Shown piece after piece: positions 27,160 through 36,798 of a DNA stretch of 64,000 bases; the first letter of the stretch is position 1, and each line of letters begins with the position of its first letter. Where the stretch lies: the NCBI RefSeq assembly GCF_014084045.1, contig NZ_CP043732.1, forward strand, positions 186,001 through 250,000. The letters run 5' to 3'. The notes below the pieces were generated by a model. That model saw only the letters and a program-made list of their open reading frames with translations. It ran no database searches and had not been told where the DNA came from. The DNA comes from Microbacterium esteraromaticum. Its GTDB lineage: Bacteria; Actinomycetota; Actinomycetes; Actinomycetales; Microbacteriaceae. Position numbers and translations under genes: made by a program.

Positions 27160-28484
27160 CCGGCATGGGCATCAGCAGACGAGGAGTGTTCCGCGCCGCC
27201 GGCCTCGCCGCGGCGAGCGCCGCGGGCGTGGTCGCCACCGGAGGGTCGGCGTTCGCCGCCGGCAAGCCGGACCAGCCGGGGAAGCCGAAGGGTCCCGGTA
27301 AGGGCCGCCCCGTGCGAACCGGCGCCGACGTCGCTGCGGCCGACGGGTGGCGGGTCTTCGCCGGGCGTCGCGTCGGGGTCATCACCAACCCCACCGGCGT
27401 GCTCGAGGACTTCACGAGCATCGTCGACGACATGGTGGCGCACGATGTGGACCTGCGCGCGGTGTTCGGGCCTGAGCACGGATTCCGCGGCACCGCTCAG
27501 GCGGGTGAGGCCGAGGAGACCTCGATCGATCCGCGCACAGGCGTGACGGTCTACGACGCCTACGGCGCATCGGTCGCGACGTTCGCCGACTTCTTCGTCC
27601 AGTCCGGGGTCGACACCGTCGTGTTCGACATCCGCGACGTCGGTGTGCGCTTCTACACCTACATCTGGACGATGTGGACGGCCATGCAGGCTGCAGCGCA
27701 GAGCGGAGATCTGCGCTTCGTCGTGCTCGACCGCCCGAATCCGCTCGGCGGCAGGGCGCGCGGGCCGGTGCTGCAGCCGGGCTTCACGTCGGGCGTGGGG
27801 CTGCTCGAGATCGCGCAGCAGCACGGCATGACCGTCGGAGAGCTTGCTCGATACTTCAATGCGACCTTCATGGAGCGTGCGGGCCAGACGCCGCTGAGCG
27901 ACCTGCAGGTGGTCGAGGTCGAGGGCTGGCGGCGTCAGATGGTCGGGCCCGATCAGGCCGACCGCTGGATCCCCCCGTCACCCAACATGCCCACGCCGCA
28001 GACCGCGGTGCTCTACCCCGGCACCGGCATGGTCGAGGCCACCGACTGGTCGGAAGGACGAGGAACGACCCGTCCCTTCGAACTGATCGGTGCTCCGTAC
28101 CTCGATCACCGCTGGGCTGCGGCGCTGAACGAGCGGGGCCTCGCCGGTGTCGAGTTCCGCGAGGCGTACTTCACCCCGACCTTCTCGAAGAACGCCGGCA
28201 CGGTGTGCGCGGGTGTGCAGGTGCACATCATGGACGCCGAGAAGGTCGATGCCATCGCGGTGGGCACCCACATGCTCGTCGAGGCGCGCCGCCTCTACCC
28301 CGAGTTCTCGTGGCGGGGCGACGGCGGAAGATGGATCGGTCTGCTGACCGGATCGGGGCGGTTCCAGCAGCAGCTCGAGGCCGGGGCAACGGCTGATGAG
28401 ATCATCGCGGCATGGCAGCCGGAGCTCGCCCGGTTCAGGGAGGACACCCGACCGCACCTGCTCTACCCTGGGCCGCGCGAGTAG
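27156..28484 (+). CDS. namZ: Exo-beta-N-acetylmuramidase NamZ-like protein (DUF1343, GH171), Tat-exported
   Basis: 442 aa. The N-terminus MGISRRGVFRAAGLAAASAA is a twin-arginine signal, followed by a short Pro/Gly/Lys-rich linker. DUF1343 blocks are clear: VFGPEHGFRG, DIRDVGVRFYTYIWTMW, DRPNPLGG and SEGRGTTRPFELIGAP. In Bacillus subtilis the NamZ member removes terminal MurNAc from peptidoglycan fragments and works with NagZ. The GTG start at 27156 overlaps the nagZ stop; ATG 27165 is the alternative. Using Sec for one partner and Tat for the other suggests that NamZ folds before export. Confidence 0.87.
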   Translation: MTGMGISRRGVFRAAGLAAASAAGVVATGGSAFAAGKPDQPGKPKGPGKGRPVRTGADVAAADGWRVFAGRRVGVITNPTGVLEDFTSIVDDMVAHDVDLRAVFGPEHGFRGTAQAGEAEETSIDPRTGVTVYDAYGASVATFADFFVQSGVDTVVFDIRDVGVRFYTYIWTMWTAMQAAAQSGDLRFVVLDRPNPLGGRARGPVLQPGFTSGVGLLEIAQQHGMTVGELARYFNATFMERAGQTPLSDLQVVEVEGWRRQMVGPDQADRWIPPSPNMPTPQTAVLYPGTGMVEATDWSEGRGTTRPFELIGAPYLDHRWAAALNERGLAGVEFREAYFTPTFSKNAGTVCAGVQVHIMDAEKVDAIAVGTHMLVEARRLYPEFSWRGDGGRWIGLLTGSGRFQQQLEAGATADEIIAAWQPELARFREDTRPHLLYPGPRE

Positions 28485-28493
28485 TCTCGAAGC

Positions 28494-29114
28494 ATGGATC
28501 ACGTGCCCCAGTCGCCCTACCTGCGGGCGCTGGGCGAGCAGCGGCCGGCCCTCCACCCGGCACTGAGCACGTACTTCTCGCCGGTGCCTCGCGGACGCGT
28601 CGGCATCGGCGAGGGCGTGTTCGAGCGGGTCGGCACACCTCGCCGCTGGCTGTGGCCGATCCTCCGGCTGCTGCAGGACGGCGGGGCGGTGCTCGCCGGA
28701 TGGCACGAGCAGGTTCCGTTCACCATCCGCAATCGCACGATCGCCGGCCGTGCGGTCAGCGTGCGCACGCTGCACCTTCCCGATGGCGACTGGGTGATGA
28801 AGGACACGGTGACCGCAGGGCCGGGTGGCCGCGTGATCGATCAGATCGGAGAGCCGACGACCCTCGCGGTGTCGTTCGACGTCGCCGTCGACGAGCACGC
28901 CCTCACCCTGCGCAGCCGGGCGATGGGCGTACGGCTCGCGGGAGTGCGCGTGCGTCTGCCGCGTCTGCTCGCGCCCGTCGTGCGGCTGCGGGAGAGCGCC
29001 GAGAAGCAGGCGGGTCTGCAGCGCGTCGAGCTCACGGTCGACGCCCCGCTGATCGGCCGGATCTACGAGTACGCGGGCACGTTCACGTTCCGAGTCGAGC
29101 AGGAGCGGGTGTGA
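28494..29114 (+). CDS. DUF4166 domain-containing protein
   Basis: 206 aa, matching the DUF4166 layout: N-terminal SPYLRALGEQRPALHPALST, central WHEQVPFTIRNRTIAGRAVS and C-terminal LIGRIYEYAGTFTF. The function is not known; the fold is probably a beta-rich lipid- or small-molecule-binding sheet, and members are often found next to or fused with epimerase-type proteins. Here the next gene, an SDR epimerase, starts with a GTG overlapping this stop codon, which supports joint function. Confidence 0.75.
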   Translation: MDHVPQSPYLRALGEQRPALHPALSTYFSPVPRGRVGIGEGVFERVGTPRRWLWPILRLLQDGGAVLAGWHEQVPFTIRNRTIAGRAVSVRTLHLPDGDWVMKDTVTAGPGGRVIDQIGEPTTLAVSFDVAVDEHALTLRSRAMGVRLAGVRVRLPRLLAPVVRLRESAEKQAGLQRVELTVDAPLIGRIYEYAGTFTFRVEQERV

Positions 29115-30061
29115 CGCGGGTCGTCATCGGCGGCTCCACCGGTTTCATCGGCAGGCACCTGCTGCAGAAGTACCGCACGGAGGGACGCGAGGTGGTGACG
29201 ATCTCGCGTTCGGGCGCCGATCTGACCTGGCACGACCAGTCGGGCATCGATGCGGCGGTCGACGGGGCGGCACTGGTCGTGGGACTCGCGGGCAAGAGCG
29301 TCAACTGCCGCTACACGCCCGCGAATCGGGCGGAGATCTTCCGCTCCCGGCTCGACACCACCGCAGCGCTCAGCACGGCGATCCGCCGCGCGAGCGCGCC
29401 GCCGCCGCTGTGGGTGAACTCCTCGACCGCGACGATCTACCGTCATGCCGAGGACCGCCCGATGACCGAGTCGACGGGCGAGCTCGGCACCGGGTTCTCG
29501 GTGGATGTCGCGAGGGCGTGGGAGCAGACGCTGATGGCGGATGCCCTGCCTGCGACGCGCCGCGTGGCGCTGCGCACCGCGATCGTGCTCGGCGACGCCG
29601 GCGTGCTCGGCCCCCTGCGGCGCCTGGCGCGGTTCGGTCTCGGCGGTACCCAGCTCGACGGATGGTGGCCGGTGCCCGCCTCCCGCATCGCGGCGGGCAC
29701 AGCACACCTGCCCGGCGCGCGCGGCGGTCGGCAGCGGTTCAGCTGGATCCACGTCGACGATGTGCTCGGCATCATCGACTTCCTCGAGGGGCATCCGGCA
29801 CTCGACGGACCGGTCAACGCCTCCGCCCCGAATCCGGTCGACAACCGCTCGTTCATGGCCGCGGTCCGGCGGGCCGTCGGCGCCCGCATCGGCCCGCCGA
29901 TGCCGCGATGGATGCTCGAGATCGGCGCCATGGGCATCCGGACCGAGACGGAGCTGATCCTGAAGAGCCGGTGGGTGCTGCCGGAGAAGCTGCTCGCGGC
30001 GGGGTACCGGTTCCGGCATCCGGATCTCGATAAGGCGCTGCGCGCATCCCTCGCGAGCTGA
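29111..30061 (+). CDS. TIGR01777-family NAD(P)-binding epimerase-like protein (DUF1731)
   Basis: 316 aa. It has an extended SDR nucleotide motif GGSTGFIGRHLLQKY, the TIGR01777 substrate-region pattern GLAGKSVNCRYTPANR and WVNSSTATIYRHAED, and the C-terminal DUF1731 segment SRWVLPEKLLAAGYRFRHPD. The GTG at 29111 overlaps the stop of the DUF4166 gene. The family includes the E. coli cell-division-associated YfcH and has no settled reaction. Confidence 0.85.
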   Translation: MTRVVIGGSTGFIGRHLLQKYRTEGREVVTISRSGADLTWHDQSGIDAAVDGAALVVGLAGKSVNCRYTPANRAEIFRSRLDTTAALSTAIRRASAPPPLWVNSSTATIYRHAEDRPMTESTGELGTGFSVDVARAWEQTLMADALPATRRVALRTAIVLGDAGVLGPLRRLARFGLGGTQLDGWWPVPASRIAAGTAHLPGARGGRQRFSWIHVDDVLGIIDFLEGHPALDGPVNASAPNPVDNRSFMAAVRRAVGARIGPPMPRWMLEIGAMGIRTETELILKSRWVLPEKLLAAGYRFRHPDLDKALRASLAS

Positions 30062-30063
30062 CC

Positions 30064-31308
30064 TCAATCCGAGACGACTGCACGGCGCTGCTGACGCAGC
30101 GCGGGCAGGTAGCCGACCGCACCGAGCATGCTGAACGCGCCGGCCGCGACGATCGCGACGGTGGTGCTCGTCGTCTCGGCGAGCGGCATGAGCACGAGCA
30201 GCCCCAGGCTGTATGCGCCTCCCGCGATCATCGAGTTGATCGAGAGCGCCATGGCCCTCGTCTCCGCTGCGCTCTGCCTGTGCAGCAGGGCGTTGTGCAA
30301 GGGCCCCGCGCCGCCGTGCGTGAGATAGGCGAGCCCGTACCCGACGAGCAGTCCGACCGGCCCTGCCGCGATCCCCATGACCACCACGACCGCACCGTTG
30401 AGGATCCGCATCGCGATGGCGGCCCCTGCAGGGCCGAGCCACCGGCGCACGAGCACGACCGATGACGACCCGATCGCGAAAAGGCCCCAGGCGACTGCCG
30501 ACGCCGGGCCGAAGACCGCGGCGGCGGCGCTCTCCGACCCGAGCTGCTCTGTGAGGCGGATCGGAGCGAGCGACTCGAATGCGATCATCGCGATGCTCCA
30601 GAACACCTCGACGAGCACCAGGCCTCGAAGCACGCCCGATCCCCGCAGCAGCCGCAGCCCGCCTCGCATCGCGAGTGGCGTCTCGCGCACTGCGAAGGCC
30701 AGCGATGCGCGTTCGCGATGCGGCTCGCGCACGAGCGCTGCCACCAGCACACCGAAAACGGCGTAGACCGCGGTCGAGACCGTGAACGGCAGCACCAGCG
30801 CCGACTGCCCAGGCAGAGGATGCCAGGCGACGAGCGCACCGCCGAGCGCAGCTCCAGCGGCGATGGTGATTCCCAGCGCGGCCGCCGCGCGCCCGAGGGG
30901 CGCGTCGAGCTCGGCATCCGGGTCGTCGGCGAGCGCGGCGTCGACGAACCACGCCTCGAGCGGACCCGAGTCGACAGCACGGAAGACCCCCTGCAGCACG
31001 AGGGCGATGGCGAAGACGGCGAACGACTCGGCGATCAGGAACACCCAGGTCGACGCCACGGCGAGCATCGCGCCGGCGAGCAGCAGCGGGCGCCGACCGA
31101 TCGCGTCGGCCAGCCCTCCTGTGGGCAGCTCTAGCCCGAGCACGACGAAGCCCTGCAGCGACATCAGCACGCCGATCTCGGCGAGGTTGAGTCCTCTCTC
31201 GAGGGGCAGCAGCACGGTCATCCCGAAGGTGATGCCTGCGGGCAGCCATCGTACGGCCGTGAGCAGCAGGTACCGTCGCTCAGCCTGCTTTCGCGTCAGA
31301 GTGCTCAC
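30064..31308 (-). CDS. MFS transporter
   Basis: 414 aa with about 12 hydrophobic helices. The loop between helices 2 and 3 reads GGLADAIGRRPLLLAGA, the MFS motif A. It is a probable efflux pump: it is coupled to an ArsR-type regulator whose TGA overlaps this GTG start (31305-31308), and the pair shares the repeat-rich operator at 31971. The substrate is unknown. Confidence 0.83.
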   Translation of the reverse strand: MSTLTRKQAERRYLLLTAVRWLPAGITFGMTVLLPLERGLNLAEIGVLMSLQGFVVLGLELPTGGLADAIGRRPLLLAGAMLAVASTWVFLIAESFAVFAIALVLQGVFRAVDSGPLEAWFVDAALADDPDAELDAPLGRAAAALGITIAAGAALGGALVAWHPLPGQSALVLPFTVSTAVYAVFGVLVAALVREPHRERASLAFAVRETPLAMRGGLRLLRGSGVLRGLVLVEVFWSIAMIAFESLAPIRLTEQLGSESAAAAVFGPASAVAWGLFAIGSSSVVLVRRWLGPAGAAIAMRILNGAVVVVMGIAAGPVGLLVGYGLAYLTHGGAGPLHNALLHRQSAAETRAMALSINSMIAGGAYSLGLLVLMPLAETTSTTVAIVAAGAFSMLGAVGYLPALRQQRRAVVSD

Positions 31309-31946
31309 GATCGGGTGCCGCTCTCGTCCGATAGGCCGCCGCTCTCAGTCGGGTCCGCGACTGCCGCACCCGCGCCGGTCGAGAACTCGAGGGGTGAGGC
31401 GTGCGTGGTGACGTGCACCCTGATGGCGTCGGGCGCACCGGCGCCCGCTGCGCGATAGCGCTCGAGCAGCGCGCCCATCTCGGCCTGGAGGGCTGCCGCC
31501 TGCTGCGGGGTCACCTCGACGACCGTGTCGCTGAGTCCGAGACCGTCGCGCCATGCCGCGGGCCAGTCGGGAGCGGCGGCCTCCCAGCGCTCGGCGCGCT
31601 CGATGAAGTCGCGCAGGTAGGCGCGCTGAAGCCACCCCACGGCCGCAGCCGCATCGGGTCGGTCGTCGAAGTCCGACGGCGCCCAGGAGTGGAAGTCGCT
31701 CGTAGCCCGCCACTCTCTGCGTCGCCCGACACCCTCCCCCGTGTCGGCCACCAGTCCGACGGCGGCCAACTGACGAAGGTGGTAGCTCGTCGCGCCGGAA
31801 TTCGTGTGGAGCAGCCTGGCGAGGTCTGTCGCCGTGGCGGGGCCGCCCATGCGCAACAGGCCGGGGATGCGCGCCCGCAGCGGGTGCGCGAGAACACGGA
31901 TCTGCCGTTCGTCGAGGCGGATGCCGCGTTCGTCCTGTTCGGTCAC
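31305..31946 (-). CDS. ArsR-type winged-helix transcriptional regulator
   Basis: About 213 aa from GTG 31946. The N-terminal winged helix-turn-helix is visible as RVLAHPLRARIPGLLRMGGP, ATDLARLLHTNSGATSYHLR and QLAAVGLVADTGEGVGRRRE. The C-terminal half is not a metal site (no clustered Cys/His) and resembles the extended region of ArsR-like regulators that control MFS drug pumps. A start at ATG 31979 would run through the operator, so GTG 31946 is preferred. It probably represses itself and the MFS gene. Confidence 0.8.
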   Translation of the reverse strand: MTEQDERGIRLDERQIRVLAHPLRARIPGLLRMGGPATATDLARLLHTNSGATSYHLRQLAAVGLVADTGEGVGRRREWRATSDFHSWAPSDFDDRPDAAAAVGWLQRAYLRDFIERAERWEAAAPDWPAAWRDGLGLSDTVVEVTPQQAAALQAEMGALLERYRAAGAGAPDAIRVHVTTHASPLEFSTGAGAAVADPTESGGLSDESGTRS

Positions 31947-31970
31947 GCTCTCAGAATGACACCGCCCTGT

Positions 31971-32008
31971 GCTATGCACAAGTTATTTGCATAGATTCTT
32001 TGCATAGC
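31971..32008. promoter_or_regulatory. Operator with three copies of a GCTATGCA-type half-site
   Basis: GCTATGCA at 31971-31978, TGCATAG at 31988-31994 and TGCATAGC at 32001-32008 (one copy inverted, two direct). They lie in an AT-rich patch that stands out from the high-GC surroundings, 25-62 bp upstream of the ArsR-type start. It is the likely autoregulatory site and promoter of the regulator-MFS operon. Confidence 0.6.
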
Positions 32009-32044
32009 GATCATGCAGAGACGCCCTGGCGTCGGGGCGCCGGC

Positions 32045-32416
32045 TCAGTCGTCGGCCACGCTGTCGCCGCGCTCCTTCTTGCGCTTCTCGATCTCCTGCC
32101 GCAGCCGCCACTCCTCGATCTCCCGATCGAGGTCGGCGATCTGCTGCTCGGTGGTGCGCTGATCGGCGGGCGGCGCGGCAGCGACAGGGGGCGCCGCCGC
32201 GTCGCGGCGCGCGGGACGGCCGAGACGGATGCCGCCCTCGGGGTATTCGCGCCCCAGCGCGAACCACAGCACGCTCCCCAGGAACGGCAGCAGGACGACC
32301 AGCAGCAGCCACACGAACTTCGGCATGAACCGCACCTGGCTGTCGTCGCGGCGGATGATGTCGACGAGGGCGAACACCATCAGCGCGATGACGATCAGGG
32401 TGAACAGGAACGGCAT
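32045..32416 (-). CDS. PLDc_N domain small membrane protein
   Basis: 123 aa. Two transmembrane helices (about residues 3-20 and 34-53) surround the PLDc_N pattern FALVDIIRRDD and FVWLLLVVLLPFLGSVLWF. A proline/alanine-rich linker and a charged helix (EQQIADLDREIEEWRLRQEI) that may form a coiled coil follow. Function unknown; such proteins are common in actinobacteria. Confidence 0.78.
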   Translation of the reverse strand: MPFLFTLIVIALMVFALVDIIRRDDSQVRFMPKFVWLLLVVLLPFLGSVLWFALGREYPEGGIRLGRPARRDAAAPPVAAAPPADQRTTEQQIADLDREIEEWRLRQEIEKRKKERGDSVADD

Positions 32417-32453
32417 GATCTCAGAGTAGACGACCCGTGCGGGGCCGGCTCCG

Positions 32454-33278
32454 TCACTCCGCGCCGGTGGCGACGGGGCGCCCAGGTGTGTTCGACCAGG
32501 CGCTCCACGACCCCGGGTACACCGTCACGTCGCGGCCGACCAGCGTGCCGGCGAGGGCGAGCTGCGCGGCGGTGATGCCCGACCCGCAGTACGCGGCGAT
32601 CGCCGTGCCCTCCTCCGCCCCGACGGCGTCGAAGGCCGCCGCGATGTCGGCTGCAGAGCGGAACCGTCCGTCCTCGGTGAGCACTCGGGCGATGGGCAGG
32701 TTCTTCGCGCCGGGGATGTGCCCCGCGATCGGATCGTACGGCTCGGTCTCTCCGCGATAGCGCTCCGCCGCCCTTGCGTCGAGCAGCACACCGGCATCCG
32801 GCCACGTGCCGGCCGAGCGCGTGTCGATGATGCCGCTGTCGCCCGGCGAGCCGAGCACCACATCGCCTTCCGGCACCGTCGTCTCGCCGGTCTCGACCTC
32901 GCCGCCCGCGGCGAGCCAGGCGCGCCATCCGCCGTCGAGCACCCGCACGTCGAGACCGGCGCGGCGCAGCGCCCACCAGGCGCGAGACGCGGGAAGCATC
33001 CGGTCGTCGTCGTAGACCACGACCGGCACGTCTCGGCGCACTCCCCATCGGCGCGCGGCCGCGGCGAGCGCCGCGTCGTCGGGTAGCGGGTGCCGGCCCT
33101 CGTGCGGCTCACCGTGGCGACTGAGGTCGCGTGTGACGTCGAGGAAGACGGCACCGGGGATGTGACCGGCGAGGTACTGCTCGCGCCCGTCGGTGCGGCC
33201 GAGCGACCAGCGGGCGTCGAGGACGAGCGTCTCGGCGAGGCCGGCGCGCAGCTCGTCGGCGGAGATCAGCGGGTGCAT
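32454..33278 (-). CDS. Thiosulfate/3-mercaptopyruvate sulfurtransferase (tandem rhodanese)
   Basis: 274 aa with two rhodanese domains. The first is inactive (LVLDARWSLGRTDGREQYLA, no loop Cys). The second carries the active loop YCGSGITAAQLAL; the CGSGxT form is typical of 3-mercaptopyruvate sulfurtransferases. It transfers sulfane sulfur to thiols or cyanide in the cytosol. AGGAGGG lies just before ATG 33278. Confidence 0.88.
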   Translation of the reverse strand: MHPLISADELRAGLAETLVLDARWSLGRTDGREQYLAGHIPGAVFLDVTRDLSRHGEPHEGRHPLPDDAALAAAARRWGVRRDVPVVVYDDDRMLPASRAWWALRRAGLDVRVLDGGWRAWLAAGGEVETGETTVPEGDVVLGSPGDSGIIDTRSAGTWPDAGVLLDARAAERYRGETEPYDPIAGHIPGAKNLPIARVLTEDGRFRSAADIAAAFDAVGAEEGTAIAAYCGSGITAAQLALAGTLVGRDVTVYPGSWSAWSNTPGRPVATGAE

Positions 33279-33307
33279 AGGCCCTCCTCTATGGGCTCGG
33301 ATCCGTT

Positions 33308-33338
33308 CGGGACCCCGACCGGACTCGGACCGGTCCCG
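33308..33338 (-). terminator. Possible weak terminator after the aldo/keto reductase gene
   Basis: Seven-bp inverted repeat CGGGACC/GGTCCCG in the 78-bp gap between two minus-strand genes, with smaller internal repeats of ACCGG. No T tract, so support is modest. Confidence 0.35.
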
Positions 33339-33356
33339 GACCGGCCTCCTGGTTCA

Positions 33357-34286
33357 TCAGGGGACGATGTGCCCGCCTGTGCGGAACAGCTCGTACCACT
33401 CGGATCGGGTCAGCTCGACGTCGGCGCCCGCCGCCGCGTCGATCACGCGCTGCGGGGTGGTCGTTCCGAGCACAACCTGCATCCGCGCCGGGTGGCGGGT
33501 GATCCACGCCGTGGCGATCGCCGTCGGCGTCACGCGGTACTTCGTCGCGAGCCGGTCGATGACCGCATTCAGCTCGGAGTGCTTCGGGTTTCCCAGGAAG
33601 ACCCCGTCGAAGAATCCCGCTTGGAAGGGCGACCACGCCTGAACGGTGATCGCGTTGATGCGGCAGTACTCGACGATGCCGCCGCCGTCGCGGACGACGC
33701 TCTGCTCCTCCCCTGCCATGTTCATCGCCATCCCCTGGGCGATGACCGGAGAGTGGGTGATCGACAGCTGCAGCTGGTTCGCGACGAGGGGCTGCGTGAC
33801 CGCCGTCCGCAGCAGATCGATCTGCCGCGGCGTGTGGTTCGACACACCGAACGCGCGCACCTTCCCCGCGGCCTCGAGTTCGTCGAAGGCCCTGGCGACC
33901 TCGTCGGGCTCGACCAGGGCATCAGGGCGGTGCAGCAGCAGCACGTCGATGTAGTCGGTGCGCAGAGCCGCCAGCGACCCATCCACCTGGGTCATGATGT
34001 GCTCGTACGAGAAGTCGAACATCTGCTGCGACGGAACGATGCCGCACTTGGTCTGCAGCACGATCTCCTCCCGCTCCGCCGCGCTGAGCTGCAGGGCCGA
34101 GGCGAAGCGATCCTCGCAGACGTGCATGGCGCCGCCGTAGATGTCGGCGTGATCGAAGAAGTCGATCCCCGCCGAGCGGGCGGTGTCGTACAGCTCGCGG
34201 ACCTCTGCATCCGTCTTGTCGGGGATGCGCATCATTCCGGCGATCACCGCGGGCGCGTTGCGGGTTCCGAACGGCACTGTCTTCAT
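33357..34286 (-). CDS. Aldo/keto reductase
   Basis: 309 aa (beta/alpha)8 NADPH-dependent oxidoreductase. The catalytic tetrad regions are visible: [10 protein letters not shown] (Asp and Tyr), VLQTKCGI (Lys) and [11 protein letters not shown] (His). The set resembles the YdhF/oxidoreductase branch with the [17 protein letters not shown] strand ([13 protein letters not shown] here). It reduces carbonyl compounds of unknown identity. The start was set at ATG 34286 after GGAGGAACG. It is divergent from pgi with 92 bp between the starts. Confidence 0.88.
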   Translation of the reverse strand: MKTVPFGTRNAPAVIAGMMRIPDKTDAEVRELYDTARSAGIDFFDHADIYGGAMHVCEDRFASALQLSAAEREEIVLQTKCGIVPSQQMFDFSYEHIMTQVDGSLAALRTDYIDVLLLHRPDALVEPDEVARAFDELEAAGKVRAFGVSNHTPRQIDLLRTAVTQPLVANQLQLSITHSPVIAQGMAMNMAGEEQSVVRDGGGIVEYCRINAITVQAWSPFQAGFFDGVFLGNPKHSELNAVIDRLATKYRVTPTAIATAWITRHPARMQVVLGTTTPQRVIDAAAGADVELTRSEWYELFRTGGHIVP

Positions 34287-34378
34287 CGTTCCTCCTGGTC
34301 CGCAGACCACGCTACCGTCCTGTGCCGACGATGACATCGACGGCACGACGGCAGGGCTCCGGCGCTAACGTTGCTTGC

Positions 34379-36061
34379 ATGAGCGCACCGATCGATCCCA
34401 CGTCCACATCCGCCTGGGCTGAGCTGTCGGCCATAAGCGACTCGTTCTCACCCGACCTGCGTGCATGGTTCGACGAGGATCCGACTCGCGTCGAGCGCCT
34501 GTCGCTGCCCCTCGCCGATCTGCACGTCGACCTGTCGAAGAACCTGGTCACCGATGAGATCGTCGCTTCCCTCGTGCGCCTGGCCGAGCAGACCGGCGTC
34601 GCCGAGCGCTACGAGGCGATGCTCGACGGCGCGCACATCAACACGACAGAGGATCGCGCCGTGCTGCACACCGCGCTGCGCCGCCCTGAGGGCGCGACGC
34701 CTGCGCTCGTCGTCGACGGCCAGGACGTGGATGCCGATGTGCAGGCTGTGCTGACGTCGCTGTCGGCGTTCGCCGACCGGGTGCGCTCAGGCGACTGGCG
34801 CGGCGTGACCGGCAAGAAGGTCACCCACGTCGTGAACATCGGCATCGGCGGATCGGATCTCGGACCGGTGATGGTCTACGAGGCGCTGAAGCCGTACGCC
34901 GACGCCGGGATCGAGGCGCGCTTCGTGTCGAACATCGACCCGACCGACATCGCGCAGAAGACCACGGACCTCGACCCCGAGACGACGCTGTTCATCGTCG
35001 CTTCGAAGACCTTCACCACTCTCGAGACCCTGACCAATGCGCGCCTCGCACGCGACTGGCTGTGGGCCGGTCTCTCGGCATCCGGTGCGATGGAAGACGA
35101 CGACGCGAGCCGCAAGGGTGCCGTCGCGCACCATTTCGTCGCGGTATCGACCGCCCTCGACAAGGTCGAGGCCTTCGGCATCGATCCGAAGAACGCGTTC
35201 GGCTTCTGGGACTGGGTCGGGGGTCGCTACTCGGTCGACTCGGCGATCGGGCTGTCGCTCGCGATCGTCTTCCGGCCGGCTGCATTCCGTGAGCTGCTCG
35301 CAGGCTTCCACGCCGTCGACGAGCACGTGCGCACCACACCGCTCGCGCAGAACGTGCCCGTGCTCATGGGGCTCCTCAACGTCTGGTATGTGAACTTCCT
35401 CGGGGCGCAGTCGCACGCCGTGCTGCCGTACGCCCAGCAGCTCAGCCGGTTCGCCGCTTACCTGCAGCAGCTGACCATGGAGTCCAACGGCAAGTCGGTG
35501 CGCTGGGACGGCTCGCCCGTCACGACCGACACCGGCGAGGTGTTCTGGGGCGAGCCCGGCACCAACGGCCAGCACGCCTTCTATCAGCTGATCCACCAGG
35601 GCACGCGTCTCATCCCCGCAGACTTCATCGCCTTCGTGAATCCGGCGTACCCGCTCGCCGACGACGGCCGCGACGTGCACGGCCTGTTCCTGGCGAACTT
35701 CCTCGCGCAGACCAAGGCGCTCGCGTTCGGCAAGACGGCAGAGGAGGTCGAGGCCGAGGGCACCACCGGAGCGCTGGTCGCCGCACGCACGTTCCCCGGG
35801 AACCGCCCGACGACGTCGATCTTCGCACCGTCGCTGACCCCGGGCGTACTCGGCCAGCTCATCGCCCTGTACGAGCACATCACGTTCACGCAGGGCGTGA
35901 TCTGGGGCATCAACTCCTTCGACCAGTGGGGTGTCGAGCTGGGCAAGCAGCTCGCCCTGCAGATCGCCCCGGCGATCGAGGGAGATACGGATGCCCTGGC
36001 CGCGCAGGACCCCTCGACCAAGGCCCTGCTCGCGTACTACCAGGCGAACCGGAAGCGCTGA
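34379..36061 (+). CDS. pgi: Glucose-6-phosphate isomerase
   Basis: 560 aa. It interconverts glucose 6-phosphate and fructose 6-phosphate in glycolysis. PGI signatures are [53 protein letters not shown] and [16 protein letters not shown]. The start is ATG 34379 (MSAPIDPT); an upstream in-frame ATG adds 19 residues without a ribosome site. It supplies or drains the glucose 6-phosphate used by Fgd, but is not linked to that cluster. Confidence 0.96.
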   Translation: MSAPIDPTSTSAWAELSAISDSFSPDLRAWFDEDPTRVERLSLPLADLHVDLSKNLVTDEIVASLVRLAEQTGVAERYEAMLDGAHINTTEDRAVLHTALRRPEGATPALVVDGQDVDADVQAVLTSLSAFADRVRSGDWRGVTGKKVTHVVNIGIGGSDLGPVMVYEALKPYADAGIEARFVSNIDPTDIAQKTTDLDPETTLFIVASKTFTTLETLTNARLARDWLWAGLSASGAMEDDDASRKGAVAHHFVAVSTALDKVEAFGIDPKNAFGFWDWVGGRYSVDSAIGLSLAIVFRPAAFRELLAGFHAVDEHVRTTPLAQNVPVLMGLLNVWYVNFLGAQSHAVLPYAQQLSRFAAYLQQLTMESNGKSVRWDGSPVTTDTGEVFWGEPGTNGQHAFYQLIHQGTRLIPADFIAFVNPAYPLADDGRDVHGLFLANFLAQTKALAFGKTAEEVEAEGTTGALVAARTFPGNRPTTSIFAPSLTPGVLGQLIALYEHITFTQGVIWGINSFDQWGVELGKQLALQIAPAIEGDTDALAAQDPSTKALLAYYQANRKR

Positions 36062-36176
36062 GCCGGGCGGTCGAACTCCCGCTTCCTCCGGCGAGAAGCG
36101 CTCAGCGGGTAGCGCATCGCCCCGGCATCCGAAAGGCCCTGCACGGCATCCGGCGTCAGCGCGTACCGTGCCCGGC

Positions 36177-36788
36177 ATGGATGACACGCTCAGCGCCCTT
36201 CTGATCAACTGCACCCTCAAGCCGTCGCCGGCCGGATCGAGCACCCATGTGCTGGGAGAGCAGGTGCTGAACGCCCTTGCCGAGCACGGGGTGGCGGCCG
36301 ACCGCATCCGAGCGGTCGACCACGACATCCGCCCCGGCGTGCAGACCGACATGGGGCATGGCGATGAGTGGCCCGACCTGCGCGCACGAGTGCTCGCAGC
36401 CGACATCCTCGTGTTCGCGACGCCGACATGGCTCGGTCAGCACTCCAGCGTCGCCCAGAGGGTGCTCGAGCGGCTGGATGCCGAGCTCAGCGAGACCGAC
36501 GATGCGGGTCGGCCGATCCTCTTCGACAAGGTCGCGCTGGCCGTCGTCGTCGGCAACGAGGACGGCGCCCATCACATCGCGGCGATCGTGTTCCAGTCGC
36601 TGAACGACGTGGGCTTCACGATCCCCGCACAGGGGTCGATCTACTGGAACGGCGAGGCGATGCAGAAGACCGACTACAAGGATCTTCCCGAGACGCCCGA
36701 GAAGGTCGCGCAGTCCATCACGACCGCAGCGGCCAACGCCGCTCACCTTGCCCGGATGCTGAAAGGCACCGGATACCCGCAGGTCTGA
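36177..36788 (+). CDS. Flavodoxin-fold NAD(P)H-dependent FMN reductase
   Basis: 203 aa with the FMN-loop pattern LLINCTLKPSPAGSSTHVLG at the N-terminus and DILVFATPTWLGQHSSVAQR near residue 80, typical of the NADPH-dependent FMN reductase superfamily. It is a possible quinone or flavin reductase. The stop lies 10 bp from the end of the convergent desaturase gene. Confidence 0.85.
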   Translation: MDDTLSALLINCTLKPSPAGSSTHVLGEQVLNALAEHGVAADRIRAVDHDIRPGVQTDMGHGDEWPDLRARVLAADILVFATPTWLGQHSSVAQRVLERLDAELSETDDAGRPILFDKVALAVVVGNEDGAHHIAAIVFQSLNDVGFTIPAQGSIYWNGEAMQKTDYKDLPETPEKVAQSITTAAANAAHLARMLKGTGYPQV

Positions 36789-36798
36789 GACGCGTGCG

